64,000 nt of DNA, taken from positions 242,072 to 306,071 of the forward strand of contig NZ_JACVXB010000002.1 in NCBI RefSeq assembly GCF_014596945.1, given 5' to 3'. The DNA comes from Aestuariibaculum sediminum (lineage in GTDB: Bacteria > Bacteroidota > Bacteroidia > Flavobacteriales > Flavobacteriaceae). A program made the position numbers and the translations under genes. How positions within the stretch are numbered: position 1 is the stretch's first letter; each line of letters opens with the position of its first letter. Shown here one piece after another: positions 7,979 to 16,564 of the stretch. Below the pieces are notes generated by a model. The model was not told the DNA's origin. It saw nothing but the letters and a program-made list of their open reading frames with translations, and ran no database searches.

Positions 7979-7986
7979 TATATTTG
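7979..7986 (+). promoter_or_regulatory. -7 box TATATTTG before the DUF493 gene
   Basis: A perfect TATATTTG lies 18 bases upstream of ATG 8005, followed by GCAG as is common at flavobacterial starts. No convincing TTTG is found 19 bp upstream. It would drive DUF493, DUF4290 and murA. Confidence 0.55.
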
Positions 7987-8004
7987 CAGTATACATGAAC
8001 AATT

Positions 8005-8298
8005 ATGAGTACACCTACAAATTCGGAAGAATTTTATAAAAAATTAAAAGAACAATTAAGCCAAACAACCATTTGGCCTTCGGAATATTTATATAAATTT
8101 ATTGTTAAAACTGAAACAGGAAAAATTTCTGATTTAGAAGCAATTTTTGATAATATGGGAGCAGTTATAAATAAAACGGCTTCAAAAAACGGAAATTATA
8201 CCAGCATTTCAATTAATTTACAAATGAAAGATCCAGATGCTGTAATTTCTAAGTATAAAGAAGTAGCAGAAAAAATTGAAGGCGTAATAAGTCTTTAG
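8005..8298 (+). CDS. DUF493 family protein (YbeD-like)
   Basis: A 97-aa protein with the DUF493 pattern: FYKKLKEQLSQTTIWPSEYLYKFIVK, a central SKNGNYTSISINLQMKD strand and a terminal VISKYKEVAEKIEGVISL helix. The family has an ACT-like ferredoxin fold and is assumed regulatory, with no proven partner. It is first in a plus-strand run with DUF4290 (68-bp gap) and murA (6-bp gap), which looks like one transcription unit. Confidence 0.88.
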   Translation: MSTPTNSEEFYKKLKEQLSQTTIWPSEYLYKFIVKTETGKISDLEAIFDNMGAVINKTASKNGNYTSISINLQMKDPDAVISKYKEVAEKIEGVISL

Positions 8299-8366
8299 TT
8301 CTTTTTTTGTATTTTGCAAAAGCATGATTACTACGTGCATAATTTTTTAACTCTACACTTTTTATT

Positions 8367-9014
8367 TTGACAATAGATAATTTAGAATACAATACAGAGC
8401 GTGAACATTTAATTATACCAGAATATGGACGTCATATTCAAAAAATGATTAACTATGCTAAATCGCGTGAAACCAAGGAAGAACGTAATAAAGTAGCAAA
8501 AGCAATTATTGCGGTAATGGGAAATATGCAACCACATTTACGTGATGTTCCAGATTTTCAACATAAACTTTGGGATCAGTTATTTATAATGTCTAATTTT
8601 GAATTAGACGCCGATTCTCCTTTCGAAAAACCATCGAAGGAACTTTTTGAAGAACGCCCAGAGCCTTTAAAATATCCACAAAATTTCCCAAAGTACCGAT
8701 TTTACGGAAACAATATAAAAACCATGATTGATGTGGCCAACACATGGGAAGAAGGAGAGCTAAAAGAAGCTTTAACTTTTACCATTGCCAACCATATGAA
8801 AAAGTGTTTTTTAAATTGGAACAAGGATACCGTTGAAGACGATGTGATTTATGACCATTTATTTGAGCTTTCCGGAGGAAAAATTAATTTGAAAAATTCA
8901 GATGAAGATTTGTCAGATTCCTCTAGTTTAATGCGAAGCAAGAGTAAATACAGTAACAACAAGAAAGGTCATCACAAGAAAAACTCGTCGAATCGTCAAA
9001 GAAAACGCTTCTAA
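8367..9014 (+). CDS. DUF4290 family protein
   Basis: A 215-aa Bacteroidota-specific protein with the family core LEYNTEREHLIIPEYGRHIQKMINYAKS and later LWDQLFIMSNFELDADSPFE. It starts at TTG 8367; no in-frame ATG precedes the conserved core and an ATG further in would delete it. The last 35 residues form a Lys/Arg/Ser-rich tail (KSKYSNNKKGHHKKNSSNRQ) that could bind nucleic acid or the ribosome; that is inference. No enzymatic motif is seen. murA starts 6 bases after its stop, so the two are very likely co-expressed. Confidence 0.88.
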   Translation: MTIDNLEYNTEREHLIIPEYGRHIQKMINYAKSRETKEERNKVAKAIIAVMGNMQPHLRDVPDFQHKLWDQLFIMSNFELDADSPFEKPSKELFEERPEPLKYPQNFPKYRFYGNNIKTMIDVANTWEEGELKEALTFTIANHMKKCFLNWNKDTVEDDVIYDHLFELSGGKINLKNSDEDLSDSSSLMRSKSKYSNNKKGHHKKNSSNRQRKRF

Positions 9015-9020
9015 ACAGGT

Positions 9021-10331
9021 ATGGGAACATTTAAAATTGAAGGCGGGCACCGATTAAAAGGAAGCATAAAGCCGCAAGGTGCCAAAAATGAAGCATTACA
9101 GATTTTATGTGCAGTATTATTAACTTCCGATGTCGTGACTATCAACAATATACCTGATATTGTTGATGTCAATAAGCTTATTAAATTACTAGGTAACCTA
9201 GGGGTTAAAATTGAAAAGATAGGCAAGGGGTCTTATACTTTTCAAGCCGATGAAGTTAATCTAGAATATTTGGAGTCCGATGCATTTAAAGTAGATGGTC
9301 GCGGTTTGCGGGGATCTATTATGATTGTTGGGCCGTTGCTGGCTAGATTTGGTAAAGGATATATTCCAAAACCTGGAGGCGACAAAATAGGACGAAGAAG
9401 ATTAGATACTCATTTTGAAGGACTCATTAATTTAGGCGCCAAATTTAGATATAGTAAGGAAGAGCAATTTTATGGTGTTGAAGCCGATAGATTGAAAGGA
9501 ACTTACATGCTATTAGAAGAGGCTTCTGTAACAGGAACAGCCAATATAGTTATGGCCGCGGTATTAGCTGAAGGACAAACAACAATTTATAATGCGGCTT
9601 GCGAACCATACTTGCAGCAATTATGCAAAATGCTCAATCGTATGGGGGCAAAAATTAGCGGCGTAGGTTCTAATATGTTAATTATTGATGGCGTTGATAG
9701 CTTAGGTGGAACAAGTCATACTATGTTACCCGACATGATTGAAATAGGGAGTTGGATTGGTTTGGCTGCCATGACTAAAAGTGAACTTACTATTAAAAAT
9801 GTGTCTTGGAATGATTTAGGTGTTATTCCAAATGTATTCAGGAAATTAGGAATAACTGTAGAAAAACAAGGTGACGATATTCATATACCTGCGCATACCG
9901 ATGGTTACGAAATTCAGAGTTTTATCGATGGTTCCATATTAACGATTTCTGATGCACCTTGGCCTGGTTTTACACCCGATTTACTAAGTATTGTTTTAGT
10001 AGTGGCAACCCAAGCCAGAGGAAGTGTACTTATACATCAAAAAATGTTTGAGAGTCGTTTGTTCTTTGTTGATAAATTAATCGATATGGGAGCAAAAATT
10101 ATATTGTGTGATCCGCACAGGGCAACAGTAATTGGTCATGATTTTAAATCAACTTTAAAGGCTATGACAATGACCTCTCCTGATATTCGTGCAGGCGTAT
10201 CATTACTTATTGCGGCATTATCAGCCAAAGGAACGTCTACAATTCAAAATATTGAACAAATAGACCGAGGTTACGAAAATATTGATGAGCGTTTACGTGC
10301 TATAGGAGCTAAGATTGAACGTTTGGATTAA
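9021..10331 (+). CDS. murA: UDP-N-acetylglucosamine 1-carboxyvinyltransferase MurA
   Basis: A 436-aa enzyme that transfers enolpyruvate from PEP to UDP-GlcNAc, the first committed step of peptidoglycan synthesis, in the cytoplasm. It shows the conserved Lys22-Asn23 (GAKNEAL), the Arg-rich loop DGRGLRGSI and the C-terminal IEQIDRGYENIDERL. At the position of E. coli Cys115, the covalent target of fosfomycin, this protein has Asp121 (PGGDKIGRRR). Established knowledge: Cys-to-Asp MurA enzymes are active but fosfomycin-insensitive. Overall length is normal. It is last in the DUF493-DUF4290-murA run and is followed by the large palindrome at 10349-10487. Confidence 0.96.
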   Translation: MGTFKIEGGHRLKGSIKPQGAKNEALQILCAVLLTSDVVTINNIPDIVDVNKLIKLLGNLGVKIEKIGKGSYTFQADEVNLEYLESDAFKVDGRGLRGSIMIVGPLLARFGKGYIPKPGGDKIGRRRLDTHFEGLINLGAKFRYSKEEQFYGVEADRLKGTYMLLEEASVTGTANIVMAAVLAEGQTTIYNAACEPYLQQLCKMLNRMGAKISGVGSNMLIIDGVDSLGGTSHTMLPDMIEIGSWIGLAAMTKSELTIKNVSWNDLGVIPNVFRKLGITVEKQGDDIHIPAHTDGYEIQSFIDGSILTISDAPWPGFTPDLLSIVLVVATQARGSVLIHQKMFESRLFFVDKLIDMGAKIILCDPHRATVIGHDFKSTLKAMTMTSPDIRAGVSLLIAALSAKGTSTIQNIEQIDRGYENIDERLRAIGAKIERLD

Positions 10332-10348
10332 ATATAAAATGTATTAAA

Positions 10349-10487
10349 AAAAGAGGCTGTCTAAAAAGTCACAAAACTCGTCATTCTGAATTTATTTCAG
10401 AATCTCATATCATTGATTATCAGATTTAATGAGAACCTGAATGAAGTTCAGGTGGACGAAAGTTATCCTTTTTAGACAGCCTCTTTT
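10349..10487. repeat. Structured palindromic repeat (REP/MITE-like), bidirectional terminator
   Basis: A 139-bp element bounded by a perfect 20-bp terminal inverted repeat containing AGAGGCTGTCTAAAAAG (10349-10368 and 10468-10487), flanked by A-runs on the left and T-runs on the right. Inside are two smaller hairpins, ATTCTGAA...TTCAGAAT and ACCTGAA...TTCAGGT. Further pairings (CGTC/GACG, CTCAT/ATGAG) would close a cruciform. It separates convergent genes and can terminate both. The form resembles dispersed non-coding repeats of flavobacterial genomes; copy number cannot be seen here. Confidence 0.8.
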
Positions 10488-10499
10488 GTTTTTTTAACC

Positions 10500-11918
10500 T
10501 TAGTTGAAATTTTTATTTGTAAACTTTGTTTTACCTAATAATTTTAGGGTTTCGGTGATATAAGCAGTTGTTGCCATGTCGGCAACCCATTCTTCTCTAG
10601 ACGGGTAACTGTCCTCACTTTTGTCTGTATATGTGTGACCATCATCAAAACGGTTTTGCATTTCCAAAGCCGTTTGTCCAAATTTTAAAACCCATTTAGA
10701 AGCTTCCTTTTTTGTTTTACTATGTTTAGCAAAAGCAGATGTAGTACTACAAAAAGAAGCAAAATTCATACGTCGATCTTTACCCCAATCTGTGCCTAAA
10801 GGATAAAATATGGTATTCGATTGACTATTGAAAATGGTTCCTCCTGGAGATTTTACAATTCCTCCTGTAATGGAATCTCCTACTTTAAAATTTAATTCGG
10901 TAAAGGCACTAAAAACCAATTCTAATTTTTGTTTAAAAACTTTAGGAGTTGGTGCTTGTGCTAAGGCAAAAAATCTAATTGGGTTAAATTCAAATGGCGA
11001 GGTCATGTAATCCGGATGAATGAAATGATGATTAACAATGGTTCCGTCGTTATTAATATTGGTTCCAATTAGCCATTTGTTGAATGGTTTACCATTGTAT
11101 TTTTTTGTGTTGTATAAATCCTTAGGGCGGGAAAGTGCATTAATATTTAGAAAAATTAGTTTATTCATCCATTTATTATGATTTGGATTTTCTGGCATCA
11201 TGGCACAGGCAACCGAAAGGATTAGGCTATCCCACGCATTTTCTTCAGCACCAGTATCGCCCGGACTGGTAATATTTCCATTCAGGTCTCTGTAGCTTTT
11301 TATTTGTTGTAGGTTTTTATCGTTCATAATCCATTCACATTCTTCATAAATCATTAATAATACTTCATTCCGTGTTAATTTATCTAATTTATCCCACATC
11401 ATCCAGGCAGCAAAACCCGTATAGCCTGCCCATAAAGCCGATTGCCATTTTCTTCCCCAGCCTTGGTTTGAAATAGATAAATGACTATGCGATAAACTTT
11501 TAATTAATTGAATTGTTTTTGCTTCGGCTTCTGCTTCAGGTATGCCTGTAAAAGAGCTGTCGTAAAGCCCCATTCTTAATGAAGCAGCTAACGCCTCGGC
11601 TTCGGCTGCTACAGGACGTATATAATGTTCGGAAACACCTTTTAAATCTAGGTATTCATTTAAGGGCGTATTTTTAAATCCACGTTTTTCCCACCAATTG
11701 GTCAGTGCATATTTATTGGCATTTAGTAAAATTTCACCCATTAATGTTTGTTGCGAAGACGTCCTAGATAAGTTTTTAAATCGGGTCCAATTAATAAGTT
11801 TTACCCAATCTTTGGCTTTTTCGACATCAGCAGTGTATTGTCTTTCAGGGTGTTGAGCATGAGTTAAAACAAAGGTTAAACATATTAAGACAAAAAAGAA
11901 GTTTTTTAGTGTATTCAT
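10500..11918 (-). CDS. Secreted protein of unknown function (possible alpha/alpha-toroid fold)
   Basis: A 472-aa exported protein with a signal peptide of about 21 residues (MNTLKNFFFVLICLTFVLTHAQ). The mature part is rich in Trp and aromatic helices, e.g. WGRKWQSALWAGYTGFAAWMMWDKL, PGDTGAEENAWDSLILSVACAMMPENP and NHHFIHPDYM. This pattern recalls helical-toroid carbohydrate-active proteins, and similar proteins occur in actinobacteria as far as I recall, but I cannot name a catalytic residue. No lipobox or T9SS tail is visible, so it is probably periplasmic. It stands alone between the palindrome and fhs. Confidence 0.7.
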   Translation of the reverse strand: MNTLKNFFFVLICLTFVLTHAQHPERQYTADVEKAKDWVKLINWTRFKNLSRTSSQQTLMGEILLNANKYALTNWWEKRGFKNTPLNEYLDLKGVSEHYIRPVAAEAEALAASLRMGLYDSSFTGIPEAEAEAKTIQLIKSLSHSHLSISNQGWGRKWQSALWAGYTGFAAWMMWDKLDKLTRNEVLLMIYEECEWIMNDKNLQQIKSYRDLNGNITSPGDTGAEENAWDSLILSVACAMMPENPNHNKWMNKLIFLNINALSRPKDLYNTKKYNGKPFNKWLIGTNINNDGTIVNHHFIHPDYMTSPFEFNPIRFFALAQAPTPKVFKQKLELVFSAFTELNFKVGDSITGGIVKSPGGTIFNSQSNTIFYPLGTDWGKDRRMNFASFCSTTSAFAKHSKTKKEASKWVLKFGQTALEMQNRFDDGHTYTDKSEDSYPSREEWVADMATTAYITETLKLLGKTKFTNKNFN

Positions 11919-12032
11919 AAGTTACAATTCGGGTTAAAAAAGCTTCTAAATTAAGCTTATTTTTTTAGGTTGAAGTACATATTAGACACAGATGTTGCGT
12001 TTGGTTTACAAACATTTTTAGAATCTGATAAT

Positions 12033-13700
12033 TTAAAACAACCCGGTAATTTCCCCCTCATCATTAATATCAATGTGTTCTGAAGCAGGATGGCTGGGCA
12101 GCCCCGGCATACGCATGATATCTCCGGTAATAGGAATTAAAAATCCAGCACCCGATGCTATTTCAATTTCTCTTACCGTAATAATAAAATCTTTTGGACG
12201 TCCTAATAATTTAGGATTATCGCTTAACGATTTTTGTGTTTTGGCAATACAAACGGGTAAATGTTCCAAGCCTAAATCAGATATTTTATTGAGGTGTGCT
12301 TTCGCTTTAGATGTATAATCTACATGTTCAGCACCATAAATTTCTTTCGCTATCGTTTCAATTTTATCTTTTACAGGGTATTCCCAATGGTACAACGGAT
12401 TAAAATCAGATGATTTAGACTCTACTAAATCAATCACGTTTTGTGCTAATTCAATAGCTCCTTTGCCACCTTTGGCCCAAACATCAGCTAAGGCAACTTT
12501 TACGTTTTTTAGAGTAGCAAAACTTTTAATAAGCTCTATTTCAGCATCGGTGTCGCTTGTAAACTTGTTAATGGCTATAACCGCAGGTACCTTAAATTTA
12601 GCAATGTTTTCCAAGTGTTTTTCTAGGTTTGGTAATCCATTTTTTAAAGCTTCAATATTTTCTTCAGTTAAAGATTTTAAATCGGCACCACCATGATATT
12701 TTAAAGCTCTTATGGTTGTGGTTAGAACAACTGCTTTTGGTTTTAATCCTGCACTCTGACATTTTATATCGAAAAATTTTTCGGCTCCTAAATCGAATCC
12801 GAAACCGGCTTCGGTTACTGTGTATTCTGAGTGTGACATGCCCATTAATGTGGCGATAACAGAATTTGTTCCCTGAGCAATGTTCGCAAAAGGGCCGCCA
12901 TGTATAATTGCAGGATTCCCTTCGATGGTCTGAACGAGATTGGGTTTTATAGCATCTTTTAAAAGGGTAGCCATAGCACCTTCGGCTTTTAAATCTTTAG
13001 CGTAGATAGGTGATTTATTAAACGTGTAACCAATAAATATATTTCCAAGACGGGTTTTTAAATCACTTATATTTTCAGCTAAGCAAAGGATAGCCATAAT
13101 TTCTGAAGCTGCTGTAATATCGAAGCCTGATTCTCTTGGAATTCCAGAAGTCGTACCGCCTAAACCAACGATAACACGTCTTAAGGCACGATCGTTAAGG
13201 TCTACAACGCGTTTCCAACTTATGGTTCTAGGGTCGAGTTTTAAAGAGTTTGTTTTACTTTGAATATTATTATCAATAATGGCAGCAAGAAGATTATGAG
13301 CTTTTTCGATGGCCGAAAAGTCGCCCGTAAAGTGTAAATTAATGTCTTCCATAGGAAGAACTTGAGAATATCCACCACCTGTAGCACCTCCTTTAATTCC
13401 AAAAACTGGACCTAAAGAGGGTTCTCTTAAAACTACGGTCGTTTTTTTGTTCAAGAGATTTAGGCCTTCGGAAAGCCCAATGGATATCGTGGTTTTGCCT
13501 TCACCTGTCGGTGTGGGAGAAATGGCAGATACTAGAATTAAATTACTTTGTGAAGCTGTCTTTTTGTTAATTAAATGTAATGGTAATTTTGCTTTGTATT
13601 TGCCATACATTTCTATGATATCGGAATCAATTCCAAATTTTTCAGCAATTTTTGTAATAGGCTGTAGTGTAACCGCTTTTGCGATATCTAAATCAGTCAT
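12033..13700 (-). CDS. fhs: Formate-tetrahydrofolate ligase
   Basis: A 555-aa enzyme making 10-formyl-THF from formate, THF and ATP. The P-loop-like ATP site PTPTGEGKTT lies at residues 62-71. Family segments include VLREPSLGPVFGIKGGA, NLHFTGDFSAI, IIHGGPFANIAQGTNS, TEAGFGFDLGAEKF and the C-terminal TGDIMRMPGLPSHPAS. Full length is conserved. It has gaps of 82 bp upstream (to the class I photolyase stop) and 114 bp downstream. It lacks the shared operator of the photolyase island, so I treat it as an independent gene. Its product feeds purine synthesis and Fmt. Confidence 0.96.
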   Translation of the reverse strand: MTDLDIAKAVTLQPITKIAEKFGIDSDIIEMYGKYKAKLPLHLINKKTASQSNLILVSAISPTPTGEGKTTISIGLSEGLNLLNKKTTVVLREPSLGPVFGIKGGATGGGYSQVLPMEDINLHFTGDFSAIEKAHNLLAAIIDNNIQSKTNSLKLDPRTISWKRVVDLNDRALRRVIVGLGGTTSGIPRESGFDITAASEIMAILCLAENISDLKTRLGNIFIGYTFNKSPIYAKDLKAEGAMATLLKDAIKPNLVQTIEGNPAIIHGGPFANIAQGTNSVIATLMGMSHSEYTVTEAGFGFDLGAEKFFDIKCQSAGLKPKAVVLTTTIRALKYHGGADLKSLTEENIEALKNGLPNLEKHLENIAKFKVPAVIAINKFTSDTDAEIELIKSFATLKNVKVALADVWAKGGKGAIELAQNVIDLVESKSSDFNPLYHWEYPVKDKIETIAKEIYGAEHVDYTSKAKAHLNKISDLGLEHLPVCIAKTQKSLSDNPKLLGRPKDFIITVREIEIASGAGFLIPITGDIMRMPGLPSHPASEHIDINDEGEITGLF

Positions 13701-13781
13701 AATCCTATTTATTTTAGTTCTTCTAAAAGTAAAAAATAAAGATTATTTAAGACCTGATATTTGTCATTTAAATAGTTTCAA

Positions 13782-15089
13782 TTAACTATTTAAAGCTTCT
13801 TTATAAACTTTTAAACATCGTTCTCGAGCAAATTTATGATCGACTATAGGTTGCGGATAGGTTAATTCTTGAAAGTCGGGTACCCATGTTTTTATGTAAT
13901 TTAGATTTTTGTCAAATTTTTCTATTTGTGTAGTAGGATTGAATATTCTGAAATAGGGAGCAGCATCAACACCACATCCAGCAACCCACTGCCAATTTCC
14001 AACATTGCTGGCCATTTCGTAGTCATGTAATTTTTCAGCGAAATAGGCTTCACCCCAACGCCAGTCGATTAATAAATGTTTACACAAAAAACTGCCAACC
14101 AACATTCTTACACGATTATGCATAAACCCTGTTTCATTTAATTGCCGCATGCCGGCATCGACAAGCGGATAACCAGTTTGTCCGTTGCACCAACGTTTAA
14201 ATTCCTCTTCATTATTTCTCCAAACAATTCGGTCGTATTTCGCTTTAAAACTTTCGGTTACTGTATGCGGAAAATGCCACAGAATTTGCATAAAAAATTC
14301 ACGCCAAATTAATTCCTGTAAAAACACTTCATTTTTACATTGTTTAGCTTTGTTAACCATTTCTCTGACACTTACCGTACCAAAACGAAGGTGAGGCCCG
14401 AGTTTTGATGTTGCGTCTTTTGCAGGATAATTTCTTGTGTCTTCGTAATTCGAAATGAGATTCATAGAAACAGTATAGTCTTCAATAGTTTGATTGGACC
14501 TACTAAAACCCATCGTTTCTAATTCGATATTAGGAAGTTGATCTGATTTAACCAAATTTTCTAAATGTGATTCACTTGAATAGCTTTCTATGGAGTTACT
14601 TTTAAAAGTTGATTTCCAAAGTTTCATAAATGGTGTGTAAACCACGTAAGGTGTGCTGTCGCTTTTTACAATGTTGTCTTTTTCAAATATCACCTGGTCT
14701 TTAAAAGTGTTAAATGATATTTCTTTAGATTTAAGAAAGGCCTTAATTTTTGTGTCCCGAGTCAAAGCATAAGGCTCATAATCGCGATTTGTGAAAACGG
14801 TATTTACGTTATATGTTTCATAAATACTTTTAAATATATCTAAGGGCTTTCCATGATAGAAAGCAATAGCGCTATTAAATTGTTCTTGGAGTTGTTTTCT
14901 TAACTGCTGAAGTGTATCGAAAATAAATGTTACTCTGGCATCACTTTTTGGGAGACGCTCTAATATTTCAGTGTCAAAAATAAAAATAGGTAAAACTGGT
15001 ATATCGCCTTTTAATGCTTCATACAAACCATGGTTATCGTGAAGTCGTAAATCGCGACGAAACCAAAAAATATTTATTGTTTTCTTCAT
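13782..15089 (-). CDS. phrB: Class I deoxyribodipyrimidine (CPD) photolyase
   Basis: A 435-aa flavoprotein that uses blue/UV-A light to split cyclobutane pyrimidine dimers. The N-terminal antenna domain begins INIFWFRRDLRLHDNHGL. The FAD domain contains LGPHLRFGTVSVREM, ELIWREFFMQILWHFP, DAGMRQLNETGFMHNRVRM and ASNVGNWQWVAG. The three tryptophans of the electron-transfer chain are visible, in FKRWCNG, LIDWRWGEAYF and GNWQW. The GFMHNRVRM segment fits class I CPD enzymes. It is the last gene of island unit B, and its start directly follows the SRPBCC gene stop. The antenna chromophore cannot be told from sequence. Confidence 0.93.
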   Translation of the reverse strand: MKKTINIFWFRRDLRLHDNHGLYEALKGDIPVLPIFIFDTEILERLPKSDARVTFIFDTLQQLRKQLQEQFNSAIAFYHGKPLDIFKSIYETYNVNTVFTNRDYEPYALTRDTKIKAFLKSKEISFNTFKDQVIFEKDNIVKSDSTPYVVYTPFMKLWKSTFKSNSIESYSSESHLENLVKSDQLPNIELETMGFSRSNQTIEDYTVSMNLISNYEDTRNYPAKDATSKLGPHLRFGTVSVREMVNKAKQCKNEVFLQELIWREFFMQILWHFPHTVTESFKAKYDRIVWRNNEEEFKRWCNGQTGYPLVDAGMRQLNETGFMHNRVRMLVGSFLCKHLLIDWRWGEAYFAEKLHDYEMASNVGNWQWVAGCGVDAAPYFRIFNPTTQIEKFDKNLNYIKTWVPDFQELTYPQPIVDHKFARERCLKVYKEALNS

Positions 15090-15551
15090 TTATAGAGTGC
15101 CGAAAAGTGTTTCTAATTTTTTTGTGCGATAGTCGAAAATTTCTTCAAGTTTTGGCTTTACTAAAATAGGATGAAAAAGTTGCCCTAGAATACCTAAGGG
15201 AAGTTTATAGTCTATTATATCTTCCATTTCAATACCACCTTCTATAGGTTTTATAAAATGTTTGTGATGCCACAGACTGTAAGGGCCAAAACGTTGTTCG
15301 TCGACAAAATAGTGCTTATCGATAACATGGGTGATTTCGGTAACCCATTTGGTTTTAATGCCTAAAACAGGGGTTACGATATACTGAATAATTTGACCAG
15401 AGAACATAGGTCTATCAGCGCCAGAAATAATATCAAATCCCATATAATCTGGTGTTATAATCTTTAAGTTTTTTGGGTCTGAAAAAAAATGCCAGGCCTC
15501 ATCTACACTAATTGGTAATTTTTGAGTTTTATGTAGGGTGTATATTTTCAT
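15090..15551 (-). CDS. SRPBCC family (ligand-binding/cyclase-like) protein
   Basis: A 153-aa helix-grip protein starting with KIYTLHKTQKLPISVDEAWHFFSDPKNLKIITP, a typical N-terminus of this fold, followed by the SLWHHKHFIKP beta region and a C-terminal helix FDYRTKKLETLF. The fold binds hydrophobic ligands. Related proteins sit next to photolyase genes in other bacteria as I recall, but no function is established. The gene lies between tspO (3-bp gap) and the CPD photolyase (directly abutting), clearly within the same operon. Role in the light response is inference. Confidence 0.85.
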   Translation of the reverse strand: MKIYTLHKTQKLPISVDEAWHFFSDPKNLKIITPDYMGFDIISGADRPMFSGQIIQYIVTPVLGIKTKWVTEITHVIDKHYFVDEQRFGPYSLWHHKHFIKPIEGGIEMEDIIDYKLPLGILGQLFHPILVKPKLEEIFDYRTKKLETLFGTL

Positions 15552-15554
15552 ATT

Positions 15555-16016
15555 TTAATTATAAAGCCAGATATAGAGGTTTAACGAATTAGCAATGCAC
15601 AACCAAATTAAATATGGAGTTATTAATAGTGATTTTAGGGCTAAAACTTTGCGGTAATCGAACTGAAATATACATACTGTAGCCGTTAATAAAAGAATAA
15701 CTAATAGTCCTAATCCGATATAATGCTGGTTGAAAAACACAAAATTCCAGCCTACATTTAAAATGAATTGAATGATAAATAAGGCTAACACTTTTTTTGT
15801 TGGTTGGTTTTGCCATAAAAATGCCATATACAGAGAAAATAATAGCATAATTGAGGTCCAAGCCGCACCAAAAACCCAACCAGGAGGTGTCCAGGGGGCT
15901 TTATTTAAATTCAAATACCATTCCGATTGGGGACCACTTTGCATCAACCAGACCCCCATGGCCAAAGCGCTAAAATTGACAATCAGGAATACAAAAAAAT
16001 ATTTTATTGTTTTCAT
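15555..16016 (-). CDS. tspO: TspO/MBR family tryptophan-rich sensory protein
   Basis: A 153-aa integral membrane protein with five predicted helices and the family signature LNKAPWTPPGWVFGAAWTSIM; further Trp occurs in NVGWNFVFF and the C-terminus. TspO proteins bind tetrapyrroles such as protoporphyrin IX, and bacterial forms link to oxygen, light and stress responses and can degrade porphyrins photochemically. Its ATG overlaps the Gpx stop by 4 bp (ATGA), so it is translationally coupled. Presence among photolyases and a peroxidase supports a photo-oxidative protection role; that link is inferred from context. Confidence 0.94.
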   Translation of the reverse strand: MKTIKYFFVFLIVNFSALAMGVWLMQSGPQSEWYLNLNKAPWTPPGWVFGAAWTSIMLLFSLYMAFLWQNQPTKKVLALFIIQFILNVGWNFVFFNQHYIGLGLLVILLLTATVCIFQFDYRKVLALKSLLITPYLIWLCIANSLNLYIWLYN

Positions 16017-16555
16017 TGTAAATGATTCGTAATCTTATCACTTAACGGTTTGGTTGCCGATAGGTAATAATCTACCAAACGACCATTTCCATCAACTAAA
16101 TATTTTTGAAAATTCCATTTTACAGATGTATCGATGTTTCCGTTTTTTTCTTTTTTTGTCAACCATTGATATAATGGATGTTGGCTTGCACCTTTAACAT
16201 CCACTTTTTCAGTCATTAAAAATGTAACACCATAGTTTCTTTCACAAAAGTTTTGAATGTCGCCGGCTGAACCTGGTTCCTGACTGCCAAATTGATTGCA
16301 AGGCACACCAATAATCATTAAATCATCCTTATATGTGTCGTATAATTTTTGCAAATCAGCATATTGCCCCGTAAATCCACATTTTGATGCCACATTTACA
16401 AATAGTATGTGTTGTCCTTTAAAATCCGATAAATTTATTGGATCGCCTTCTAAGCTATTTATTTTAATATCATAGATTGATTCTTTGGGTTCGGCCTGAG
16501 CATTAGATTTTGCGAAAAATGAGAACATGGTAAGTATTAAAAATAGTTTTTTCAT
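16013..16555 (-). CDS. Exported glutathione/thioredoxin peroxidase (GPx family)
   Basis: A 180-aa thiol peroxidase with an N-terminal signal peptide (MKKLFLILTMFSFFAKSNAQA), so it should act in the periplasm. Active-site residues are Cys59 (ASKCGFTGQY), Gln88 (PCNQFG) and Trp147 (VKWNFQKYL). Cys replaces selenocysteine, as usual in bacteria, and Cys86 and Cys104 could act as resolving cysteines. Such enzymes reduce H2O2 and lipid hydroperoxides, mostly using thioredoxin-like donors. The gene overlaps tspO by 4 bp and follows an SDR with a 9-bp gap. Its place in the photolyase cluster suggests removal of light-generated peroxides. Confidence 0.92.
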   Translation of the reverse strand: MKKLFLILTMFSFFAKSNAQAEPKESIYDIKINSLEGDPINLSDFKGQHILFVNVASKCGFTGQYADLQKLYDTYKDDLMIIGVPCNQFGSQEPGSAGDIQNFCERNYGVTFLMTEKVDVKGASQHPLYQWLTKKEKNGNIDTSVKWNFQKYLVDGNGRLVDYYLSATKPLSDKITNHLQ

Positions 16556-16564
16556 AAGTGTTGT

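Noticed and set aside
12033..13700. fhs as part of the photolyase operon
   Set aside because: It is separated by 82 bp and has a general one-carbon role; no shared operator.
13447..13785. Plus-strand open frame of 112 codons over the fhs start
   Set aside because: Antisense to a well-supported fhs and its upstream region; no motif or promoter.
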